Of a DNA stretch of 11,300 bases, positions 1-5,588 are shown piece by piece. Location: positions 1-11,300 of the forward strand of contig DLLA01000161.1 in NCBI GenBank assembly GCA_002479035.1. The letters are read 5' to 3'. The position numbers and the translations under genes were made by a program. The DNA is from Bacteroidales bacterium UBA7574 (GTDB taxonomy: Bacteria > Bacteroidota > Bacteroidia > Bacteroidales > Paludibacteraceae). The notes below the pieces were generated by a model, which worked only from the letters and a program-made list of their open reading frames with translations, had not been told where the DNA came from and made no database searches. Position 1 is the first letter of the stretch; every line of letters begins with the position of its first letter.

Positions 1-385
1 TGAGGTTCTCGAGCCACAGCATAACAATGGCTCTGTCTACCAGTCCCAAGCGGTGAATACGGCTGTAGAGAGCCTGCACCTGTTGGGTGTCATCGTCTTG
101 GTCGGTATAGAGGTCGATATCCATACTGAGCGGTACACGTTCACCGCGCGACTTGCGTTTGCGGTCTGCCGAGATACAGGTGTTCATACTCACGCGGTAT
201 ATCCACGTGGCTTCCCGGCTCTCGCCGCGGAAGGTGTCGTAGCCCTGCCAAAGGCGTATGAGAATGTCTTGGAAGAGGTCGGCGACCTCGTCTTTGTCCG
301 AAGAGAACATATAGCAGATACTGTATATCGTGCTTTTGTTCCGCCGGACAAGCCGGGCAAATTGTTGTTCTTTTGTCAGTTCCAT
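1..385 (-). CDS. ECF-type RNA polymerase sigma factor, 3' end cut by window edge
   Basis: The gene starts at ATG 385-383 and is open for 128 codons to the left edge. It directs RNA polymerase core to a specific promoter set in the cytoplasm. Residues about 9-75 form sigma region 2: the segment YMFSSDKDEVADLFQDILIR (25-44) matches the region 2.1-2.2 core-binding helix, and TFRGESREATWIYRVSMNTC (51-70) matches the region 2.3-2.4 melting and -10 reading part. After an acidic linker (DQDDDT, 95-100), region 4 begins (LVDRAIVMLWLENL, 115-128); its DNA-binding helix lies outside. It sits 147 bp downstream of the anti-sigma/barrel gene on the same strand, so it could be co-transcribed with it, but the gap holds palindromes and a hairpin that suggest its own control. 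Its own regulator, if any, would lie further left. The family is clear; the regulon is unknown. Confidence 0.93.
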   Translation of the reverse strand, partial: MELTKEQQFARLVRRNKSTIYSICYMFSSDKDEVADLFQDILIRLWQGYDTFRGESREATWIYRVSMNTCISADRKRKSRGERVPLSMDIDLYTDQDDDTQQVQALYSRIHRLGLVDRAIVMLWLENL

Positions 386-405
386 CAGTTTGTTTTGTTT
401 AGTTG

Positions 406-424
406 TCGGTGGGCGTGCCACCAA
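406..424 (-). other. small hairpin in the leader of the left-edge sigma gene
   Basis: On the minus-strand transcript a 7-bp stem with one G.U pair (TTGGTGG / CCACCGA) closes a 5-nt loop, ending about 20 nt before the ATG at 385. No U-run follows, so it is not an intrinsic terminator. It could shape the 5' leader of the sigma mRNA, or mean nothing. Confidence 0.3.
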
Positions 425-440
425 CCGGTTTGCATGCAAA
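423..440. promoter_or_regulatory. two overlapping perfect palindromes upstream of the left-edge sigma gene
   Basis: AACCGGTT (423-430) and TTTGCATGCAAA (429-440) are both perfect palindromes sharing two bases, 38-55 bp upstream of the sigma start codon. The rest of the 386-532 gap holds no gene and no clear TTTG/TAnnTTTG promoter. A dimeric regulator site is possible; binding is inference only. Confidence 0.3.
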
Positions 441-532
441 GAATTTGTTTTGAATCAGCCAATTCTGCCTGTTAGACGCACATACCTATGGAAAAACTAC
501 ACGGGAAATGAAAAAAATGTGTATATAGCGTT

Positions 533-1765
533 TTATATGTTTGTTTTGGGGATGGAGAAACGGATGCCGAGGTTGAGGTTGAAGTTGAAGGGGCGTTGCT
601 TGTGGATGGTCTGCAGGGTGGAGCGGTCATCGAAATAGTAAGCAGCCCCCGGCTCAAGGTAAAGCCCTGCCCAGCGGGAAAAGTTGTATTGGATACCCGC
701 AGAGATGTTGGCGGAGAACTGCCATGGTTTGTCGGAAATGCGCTCTGTTTCAGTGGTTTGTGTCTGTTTTTTGAGCACATATTCCGTTGTGGTGTAGCCG
801 CTGACGCACTTCTCTGCCAGGCCCCCAAGGGAAGCATAGATGTCGAGTTGCCGCCACGTATAGATGTTGCACCTGAGGTTGAGCGGCACCCCTACGTAGT
901 GCAAGGTCTGCTGTGTGGCGATGTAGTTGTCAGAGGTACCTTCCTGTCCGTCCGCCAGCAGGCAGGCATACGCGACGCCCGTCTCAAGGCTCACGCGGGG
1001 GTGTACCTGATACGCGACATTGATGCCCGCACGAATGGGGATGTGGTGCGTCAGGGTGCGCTGTGTCGGCTTGCTGCTGTTCAGAAGCATGATGCCGAGT
1101 ATGGGTGCATCTGCCCACTCCACTCCATTGACTGATGCGCTAAGAGCCTTAGGGTTAGGGTGATAGGTGGATGTAGTGGTGCTATTCAACCCACCTGCGC
1201 CATACGCGGAAAGCGCAAGGGTTCCACGCCAGCGGTCGTGCGATACGAGGGGGGCAGGTTGCTCCTCCAACGGTATCTCGGGAAGAGTCGTCGGGAGGTC
1301 TTTTGTCTCCGTTTGACGGAGAGCGGGGGGCTCCGAGACGGGTGTGCTCGTGGGCTCTTGAGGTGTGGGCAGGTCTGCGGGTTCGTCGGGCTGTAGTTGG
1401 GAGTTGGATGTGGCTTGCGCTATGTTCCGGCGGGGTGTAGGTTCAGGATATGTCTCTTGGGGTATGGGCATAGTTGGTGGCGTATATTCTTGATTATCAA
1501 CAGGAACTTCCTCTTGCCATTCGGCTTGTGCCACTTGGGTAGGCGTGGTTGTTCGGGTGAGCCAGATGCCTACTCCGCCGAGGGCAATGACCAATAATGC
1601 CACGGCTGCTGCATAACCGTGCCCCTTCCTCCACAAGAGGACGGGAACGCGCCGTTTCTCTTTTGGGGGCATCTGCGATTCTATCTGTTGCCACAAGCCG
1701 ACGGGTTCGTCCGTCTCAAAGTCCGACATGCGGTCGTGTATGTCGTTCAGCCATTTTTCTTTCAT
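533..1765 (-). CDS. Dma-like dual membrane-spanning anti-sigma factor with C-terminal outer-membrane beta-barrel
   Basis: Probable sensor linking the outer membrane to the sigma factor encoded just upstream. I chose ATG 1765 (410 aa) because its ATGA overlaps the sigma stop codon; an in-frame ATG at 1798 would add 11 residues inside the sigma gene. Residues 1-49 are a cytoplasmic segment (MKEKWLNDIHDRMSDFETDE at the start) suited to holding a sigma factor. One hydrophobic helix spans about 50-69. Residues 71-177 are a linker with about 20 prolines and many Thr/Glu, long enough to cross the periplasm. From 178 to the end, alternating beta-strands rich in Tyr/Gly/Leu (GTLALSAYGAGG, VSLETGVAYACLL, WAGLYLEPGAAYYFDD, FNFNLNLGIRFSI) fit a small outer-membrane barrel of the OMP_b-brl_2 type. 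There is no N-terminal secretion signal ahead of the helix, so it is not an ordinary porin. The same layout is known for Dma1 of B. thetaiotaomicron, which controls the sigma factor Das1 and vesicle formation; orthology to Dma1 itself is not shown here. Confidence 0.85.
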   Translation of the reverse strand: MKEKWLNDIHDRMSDFETDEPVGLWQQIESQMPPKEKRRVPVLLWRKGHGYAAAVALLVIALGGVGIWLTRTTTPTQVAQAEWQEEVPVDNQEYTPPTMPIPQETYPEPTPRRNIAQATSNSQLQPDEPADLPTPQEPTSTPVSEPPALRQTETKDLPTTLPEIPLEEQPAPLVSHDRWRGTLALSAYGAGGLNSTTTSTYHPNPKALSASVNGVEWADAPILGIMLLNSSKPTQRTLTHHIPIRAGINVAYQVHPRVSLETGVAYACLLADGQEGTSDNYIATQQTLHYVGVPLNLRCNIYTWRQLDIYASLGGLAEKCVSGYTTTEYVLKKQTQTTETERISDKPWQFSANISAGIQYNFSRWAGLYLEPGAAYYFDDRSTLQTIHKQRPFNFNLNLGIRFSIPKTNI

Positions 1766-2301
1766 AAAGCGTTGTTTGCGGGGTGCTGTTTTATCCATTT
1801 AGCCAAAAGTGCCTTGGCGCGATGCAGTTGGGAAGCCGAGGTGCTCTCCGTGATATGGAGGAGGTCGGCAATCTCTTTGTGGCTCTTGCCCTCGATGACG
1901 TACAAGTTGAAGACTGTGCGATAGCCATCGGGGAGCGCGCGTATGAGTTTGTATATCAGTTCGGTGGGTACACCTGTGGTGTCGGGTTCTTCGTCGGGGA
2001 TTTCCTCCATACCGTCTATGTCCTGCCAAAGGATGTGGCTGTCGCGGAGCCACTTGAGTGCCTCGTTCACCACGATGCGCGTAAGCCACGCTCGGAGAGA
2101 GCCTTCGCCGCGATAGACAAAAGCGGGGAAAGATGAGAAGATGTGGAGGAAACTGTCTTGCAGAATGTCGCGCACGTCCTCGTCGTTGGTGATGTAGCGT
2201 GCACAGACAGCCGTGAGATAGCGCACGTATCGGGTATAGAGCAGGTGCGGTGCCTCAGCATCGCCACGTTGCAAACGCTTTACCAACTCTTGTTCACTCA
2301 T
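1762..2301 (-). CDS. ECF-type RNA polymerase sigma factor, partner of the downstream anti-sigma/barrel protein
   Basis: A complete 179-aa ECF sigma factor, normal length for the family. Region 2 covers about residues 18-88, with the core-binding helix EDVRDILQDSFLHIFSSFPA (41-60) and the promoter-melting/-10 segment GEGSLRAWLTRIVVNEALKW (65-84). An acidic linker (about 94-109) leads to region 4 (about 112-168), whose helix-turn-helix (HKEIADLLHITESTSASQLH, 141-160) would read the -35 element. The TGA stop overlaps the ATG of the anti-sigma/barrel gene as ATGA, so translation of the two is probably coupled and the products made in step. No TAnnTTTG promoter is visible upstream; instead the 142-bp gap holds an 11-bp tandem repeat ending about 40 bp from the start codon. 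ECF systems often activate their own gene, which would fit the missing housekeeping promoter, but that is inference. Confidence 0.95.
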   Translation of the reverse strand: MSEQELVKRLQRGDAEAPHLLYTRYVRYLTAVCARYITNDEDVRDILQDSFLHIFSSFPAFVYRGEGSLRAWLTRIVVNEALKWLRDSHILWQDIDGMEEIPDEEPDTTGVPTELIYKLIRALPDGYRTVFNLYVIEGKSHKEIADLLHITESTSASQLHRAKALLAKWIKQHPANNAL

Positions 2302-2340
2302 CTGTATCGTCAGCCTATCCTACCGACAAGGACAGCAATA

Positions 2341-2395
2341 TCTACCGTGTATCTACCGTATATCTACCGTGTATGTACCGTATATCAACCGTAGT
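2341..2395. repeat. five-copy 11-bp tandem repeat upstream of the ECF sigma/anti-sigma pair
   Basis: Five contiguous 11-bp units with consensus TCTACCGTRTA. Units 1 and 3 are identical; units 2 and 4 differ by one base; unit 5 (TCAACCGTAGT) is degenerate. G and A alternate at position 9, so there is a 22-bp higher-order period that is 21/22 identical between its two copies. A further CTACCG at 2320-2325 lies exactly 22 bp before unit 1's CTACCG, in phase with the array. The array lies 40-94 bp upstream of the sigma start codon. One turn of B-DNA is about 10.5 bp, so the ACCG cores fall nearly on one helix face, as expected for cooperative protein binding. The remainder of 2302-2443 contains no gene. 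Confidence 0.8.
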
Positions 2396-2443
2396 TGACA
2401 GCGCGGGGACAGTGCGCGGGAAGTGCGGGAAAAACATAAAGAA

Positions 2444-3196
2444 TCAGTCCACACGAGAGGTCATTTCGGGGATTCTATTTAGGAAAACCGGTCGGCGTGA
2501 ACTGGGGCGCAAATCAAACTCGACGGACTTCTCGCCACTGAAAGACTGCCATTTGAGGGTCATCTTGATGGGATTGGCAGAGGGACACAGGGCGTTCAGG
2601 TTGAAGGCGATGAGGGCATCGCCCATGGTGCCGCCGACATCGCCCAGTGCATCGTGGCGCAACTCCAACTCAAAGGAGTTGTCGGGGTTGGTGCCCATTA
2701 AGAGGTTGATATTGTGTTTCTTACCCGTTCCACCCCAAAGCGTGCGCACACGCAAAGTGAGATAGCCGTCCTCGGCAATCGTGACCCAGTCGCGTACAAT
2801 CTCAATCGGGTCGGTGCCATAGATGGAGTCGTTCTGTATGCCCATGGTTGGCATAGGGTTCTTGGTTCGTATACTATCTATCCAGTTGATATACACATGG
2901 TTGTCGATGTCCGTTTCGGAGTAGTTGACGAGTGCGCGTACCTCTCTGCCGAAGGGGGAACGCGTGATGTTGGACGGGTAGAGCGTGGTGCTGTCGTCCA
3001 ACTGAAGAATGAACACGCTGTCGCCTTGCGTGCAGGCGGTTACGAGAGCAGTCGGGTAGTAGAGGTCGGGTTCATGGTTGTTGCTGCACGCCGGCAAACA
3101 CAAAAGCAAAAGACTCAGGATGGTGATGCCCATAAGCGCGTACATCGCGTAGAAAAATCGGGTCAGAGTCAGATTTTCGTTCTTTTTCATACTCAT
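2444..3196 (-). CDS. NigD-like lipoprotein
   Basis: A 250-aa secreted lipoprotein of the NigD family, which is largely confined to Bacteroidota and has no firm biochemical role. A hydrophobic signal (about residues 14-34) ends in a lipobox (LCLPAC) with the lipidated cysteine at 37. The next residues (SNNHEP) lack a strong acidic outer-surface export signal, so a periplasm-facing position is likely. Residues about 48-115 fit the N-terminal OB-like domain (VFILQLDDSTTLYPSN, then REVRALVNYSETD). About 130-245 fits the C-terminal beta-sandwich, with the family hallmarks DWVTIAEDGYLTLRVRTLWG, NPDNSFELELRHDALGD and the closing strand LTLKW-like TLKWQSFSGEKSVEFDL. A second ATG at 3190 would shorten it by two residues and is equally possible. 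It stands alone, 142 bp before the sigma gene and 153 bp after the zinc-ribbon gene, whose terminator separates the two. I saw no consensus promoter in 3197-3294. Confidence 0.88.
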   Translation of the reverse strand: MSMKKNENLTLTRFFYAMYALMGITILSLLLLCLPACSNNHEPDLYYPTALVTACTQGDSVFILQLDDSTTLYPSNITRSPFGREVRALVNYSETDIDNHVYINWIDSIRTKNPMPTMGIQNDSIYGTDPIEIVRDWVTIAEDGYLTLRVRTLWGGTGKKHNINLLMGTNPDNSFELELRHDALGDVGGTMGDALIAFNLNALCPSANPIKMTLKWQSFSGEKSVEFDLRPSSRRPVFLNRIPEMTSRVD

Positions 3197-3294
3197 TATC
3201 AGTTTGTTGGTTGAACATTATGATTATCTGCCCTATAAATCCACATACGTCCGAAATCTTGCATGAGCCGTGAATTTTTTTGTTTTTTTTCTAC

Positions 3295-3331
3295 AAAAAA
3301 GGAGATTACCCTGCGGAAGGATAATCTCCTT
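3295..3331 (-). terminator. intrinsic terminator after the zinc-ribbon gene
   Basis: On the minus-strand transcript an 8-bp perfect stem (GGAGATTA / TAATCTCC, 3301-3308 with 3322-3329), extended by two A-T pairs at its base, closes a 13-nt loop and is followed directly by six U residues (3300-3295). It begins 18 bp past the stop codon at 3350 and ends the DUF5606/Nif3/zinc-ribbon unit. Further A/T-rich runs follow at 3276-3292. Confidence 0.85.
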
Positions 3332-3349
3332 AATCGGTTGGATACAAGT

Positions 3350-4102
3350 TTATTTCTCGCCCATTTCGGGGTCCACGAGGATACGTCCGCAGAACTCGCA
3401 GACGATGATTTTCTTGCGTTGGCGGATGTCCAACTGCCGCTGTGCGGGAATCTTGCTGTGGCAACCGCCGCAACTGTCGCGCTCGACCTTGACAACAGCC
3501 AAACCGTTGTGCGCATTCTTGCGGATACGGCGGAAAGCGGTCAGGAGACGCTCGTCGATACCCTTCTCCAATTCAGCAGCACGGAGCATGAGTTTTTCGG
3601 TTTGGTCCTTGGTCTCACCGAGGATGGAGTCGAGTTCGTTGCGCTTCTGGTTGAGGTCCACGGTGCGCTCCTCGATGTCGGAGATAGTCTTGGCTTTATC
3701 TGCCTGACGTGCCTCCAAATCAGCGGTAGCGGTGCGAATCTTCTTTTGCGACAACTCGATGTCAAGTTCCTGGTACTCAATCTCTTTGGTGAGATTGTCG
3801 AACTCGCGGTTGTTGCGCACGTTGTTCTGCTGTTCGCGGTAGCGGGAGATGGCCGCGTTGCAGTTCTCGATGCGGACACGGTGGTCGGAGATAGCGGTCT
3901 CCAACTCTTTGATGTCGTTCTCGATATTGGAGAGACGTGTTTTGAGTCCCTCAACCTCGTCGCTCATGTCCTTGACCTCCTGCGGCAGTTCGCCGGCGAG
4001 GATGCGCAACTCGTCGATTTTGGAATCGACCTCTTGCAACTCATAGAGGGCACGCAGTTTGTCCTCTACGGTCAGTTCTTTTTCTACTTTCTCTTTTGCC
4101 AT
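3350..4102 (-). CDS. coiled-coil protein with C-terminal C4 zinc ribbon (DUF164 / zf-RING_7 family)
   Basis: A 250-aa cytoplasmic protein of the family whose best-studied member is Chlamydia CT398. Residues about 12-195 are almost wholly charged heptad-repeat helix (for example LRALYELQEVDSKIDELRIL, then EVEGLKTRLSNIENDIKELE), expected to fold as a long antiparallel coiled-coil hairpin. The central YREQQNNVRNNREFDNLTKE (about 87-106) is the conserved part of one arm, where related proteins carry 'NNREYxAL'-like sequence. A zinc ribbon closes the protein: Cys211 and Cys214 (CGGC), Cys235 and Cys238 (CEFC), all four intact, followed by GRILVDP. The molecular role is not established; partners such as sigma-54 and type III secretion proteins were proposed in Chlamydia. 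It starts 17 bp after the Nif3-like gene, and this pairing recurs in many bacteria as I recall. Transcription should stop at the hairpin just downstream. Confidence 0.93.
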   Translation of the reverse strand: MAKEKVEKELTVEDKLRALYELQEVDSKIDELRILAGELPQEVKDMSDEVEGLKTRLSNIENDIKELETAISDHRVRIENCNAAISRYREQQNNVRNNREFDNLTKEIEYQELDIELSQKKIRTATADLEARQADKAKTISDIEERTVDLNQKRNELDSILGETKDQTEKLMLRAAELEKGIDERLLTAFRRIRKNAHNGLAVVKVERDSCGGCHSKIPAQRQLDIRQRKKIIVCEFCGRILVDPEMGEK

Positions 4103-4119
4103 ATTCGTTGTATTTTAGT

Positions 4120-4923
4120 TTAATCGAATGATATGTGATTGTCAGCATAGTACCTGACGGGGCTGCGGTCGGTTGCGGCGATGTGCACCTCTATATAAGG
4201 TGTGAGGAGTTCGCGGAAGATGTCGCGCGTGAATTGCTCGCTCACCCAGTGGTCGAGGTCGATGATGCCGATGCGTCCGACGGCACTCTGCATCTCGTGG
4301 TACTTGAAGTCGGCGGAGATGTACACATCTGCTCCCTGTGCAATGGCGGTTTCCATAAATTCAGCCCCCGCCCCTCCGCATAGGGCAATGGTCAGCACCT
4401 CGTGTTTCTCGGGCTCGATGCAACGTATGCCCGAATAGTCTGTGCGGAATGCGCTATGCACAAGTTGCACGAAATCAGTCCATTGCATAGGTGTCGGTAG
4501 GTTGCCTATCACACCTAACCCCACCTCTTCGCGCCCCTGTTGCGGGGAGAGGATACGGTATTCCGCGATGCCGATGCGCTCTGCCATGCGCCCGCTGACG
4601 CCGTGGAGGTAACTGTCCATGGACGTGTGCGCGGAATAGATGGCAATCCCGTGACGGATAGCCTGCTCCACACAACGTTCCTGCGGCGTGCTGCCCGTGA
4701 GGTGCTTGAGCCCGCGGAAGAGCAACGGATGGTGGGATATGATGACATCGCAATGCTTTGCAATAGCCTCATTGACAATAGATTCCGTAACATCTACTGC
4801 CAACAATGCCGCCTTTACCTGTGCATTGCGCTCACCCACCTGCAGTCCCGAATTATCCCAAGCCTCTTGGTAACTCAAGGGAGCAACAGATTCTATGCTA
4901 TTGATGATTTCCTGAAGAATCAA
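4120..4923 (-). CDS. Nif3-like dinuclear metal centre protein (YbgI/YqfO family), TTG start
   Basis: A 267-aa member of the Nif3 family, ring-forming proteins that bind two metal ions per subunit. Some members are labelled GTP cyclohydrolase I type 2, but the physiological reaction is unsettled. Metal ligands expected for the family are present: His64-His65 in SHHPLLF, Asp103 in HTSMDSYLHGVS, and His225 with Glu229 in DLDHWVSEQF. That last motif is usually GHYESE-like, so the ligands are kept but the glycine and first glutamate are changed. AWDNSGLQVG (21-30) is the usual N-terminal signature. It is the short form; many Bacteroidota homologues are near 365 aa with an inserted middle domain, and only about 95 residues separate Asp103 from the C-terminal lobe here. 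No ATG exists before residue 102; TTG 4923-4921 places MILQEIINSIESVAPL exactly where the family begins and overlaps the upstream stop as TTGA, so translation is probably re-initiated there. Confidence 0.93.
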   Translation of the reverse strand: MILQEIINSIESVAPLSYQEAWDNSGLQVGERNAQVKAALLAVDVTESIVNEAIAKHCDVIISHHPLLFRGLKHLTGSTPQERCVEQAIRHGIAIYSAHTSMDSYLHGVSGRMAERIGIAEYRILSPQQGREEVGLGVIGNLPTPMQWTDFVQLVHSAFRTDYSGIRCIEPEKHEVLTIALCGGAGAEFMETAIAQGADVYISADFKYHEMQSAVGRIGIIDLDHWVSEQFTRDIFRELLTPYIEVHIAATDRSPVRYYADNHISFD

Positions 4924-5453
4924 CCTTTTTTGGCACCAACGCCCGTCTTTACGGACGCTACTGCGGATTTCTGCGTTTTCACCTGTGCCTTTGGCGCGGG
5001 TTTCTTCACCTCTTGCTTCTTGCCCTCAACGGCCACAGCCTCCTCGTCGCCCTCGTCCTCTTTGGTGGTGAAGTCGGTGATGCCGGCGTTGATGAGGATG
5101 TTGTACCACTGCACCAGTTTGCGAATATCCGTGGGATATACGCGGTCACGGTCGAAATCGGGCAGTACCTCGGCGAAGTAAGCGCGCAGGGCATCGTTGT
5201 CCGCTTTCTTGGGGTCGATAGATGCTACTTTCAGGCCTTCTTTCTCGCCCAGTTTGGTCAGCACCTCGCTGAGGGCGATGTCGTCACCGGTGGTGAACAT
5301 GGACACTTCTGCCAACGACACAATCTTGTCGCGCGCGTAGGTCGGCATGCGTTTGCCGTCGATGAGCGACTCCACAATCAGCATGTTGTTGCCGCGACTT
5401 ACCAACTTGTATAACCCGGGCTTGCCCGTGATGGATAGGATATTCTTAAGCAT
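4920..5453 (-). CDS. DUF5606 domain-containing protein
   Basis: A 177-aa protein of a Bacteroidota family with no known function. Residues 1-130 form the conserved domain: LKNILSITGKPGLYKLVSRG (2-21) at the start, a middle with ALSEVLTKLGEKEGL, and the hallmark RDRVYPTDIRKLVQWYNILI near its end. From about 133 the sequence changes to a low-complexity tail, first acidic (KEDEGDEEAVAVEG) and then Lys/Ala/Val-rich, ending GVGAKKG; this tail is probably disordered. There is no signal peptide or membrane segment, so it should be cytoplasmic. A strong Bacteroidota promoter lies 53-84 bp upstream of the ATG, making this the first gene of a three-gene unit. Its TGA stop overlaps the TTG start of the Nif3-like gene. 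The lysine-rich tail could contact nucleic acid, but nothing in the sequence proves that. Confidence 0.9.
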   Translation of the reverse strand: MLKNILSITGKPGLYKLVSRGNNMLIVESLIDGKRMPTYARDKIVSLAEVSMFTTGDDIALSEVLTKLGEKEGLKVASIDPKKADNDALRAYFAEVLPDFDRDRVYPTDIRKLVQWYNILINAGITDFTTKEDEGDEEAVAVEGKKQEVKKPAPKAQVKTQKSAVASVKTGVGAKKG

Positions 5454-5505
5454 ATTCCACGTTAGTTTATATGGTCTATTACCTCATTTTATCTAAAAAT
5501 CGGGG

Positions 5506-5537
5506 CAAAAGTACTGCTTTTTTGTGAGATTTGCAAA
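5506..5537 (-). promoter_or_regulatory. Bacteroidota-type promoter for the DUF5606/Nif3/zinc-ribbon unit
   Basis: On the minus strand TTTG (5537-5534), a 20-bp spacer and TACTTTTG (5513-5506) match the Bacteroidota -33/-7 consensus TTTG and TAnnTTTG. Transcription would start near 5499, giving a leader of about 45 nt before the ATG at 5453. The -33 element lies inside the palindrome ATTTGCAAAT. Confidence 0.8.
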
Positions 5538-5588
5538 TACTGCGTGATTTTTACATAGATTCAGCATTACCTACAACCATTTGCAAAT
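5529..5588. promoter_or_regulatory. pair of identical ATTTGCAAAT palindromes
   Basis: The perfect 10-bp palindrome ATTTGCAAAT occurs at 5529-5538, covering the -33 box of the DUF5606 promoter, and again at 5579-5588, touching the rfbB stop codon. The copies are 50 bp apart, close to five helical turns. It may be an operator pair; AT-rich chance is the alternative. The rest of 5454-5587 has no gene and no obvious rfbB terminator. Confidence 0.3.

Noticed and set aside
1766..1798. Upstream ATG at 1798 as the start of the anti-sigma/barrel gene
   Set aside because: It would place 11 extra residues deep inside the sigma gene; the ATGA junction at 1765 is the usual coupled start and gives the expected N-terminus.
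2396..2430. GC-rich stretch as a terminator for the NigD-like gene
   Set aside because: Only short GCGC pairings are possible and no U-run follows on the minus strand.
3263..4123. Long plus-strand open frame (286 codons) opposite the zinc-ribbon gene
   Set aside because: It is antisense to a clearly recognisable coiled-coil/zinc-ribbon protein, whose codon pattern leaves the opposite frame open. It has no recognisable domain and runs against the promoter and terminator placement.
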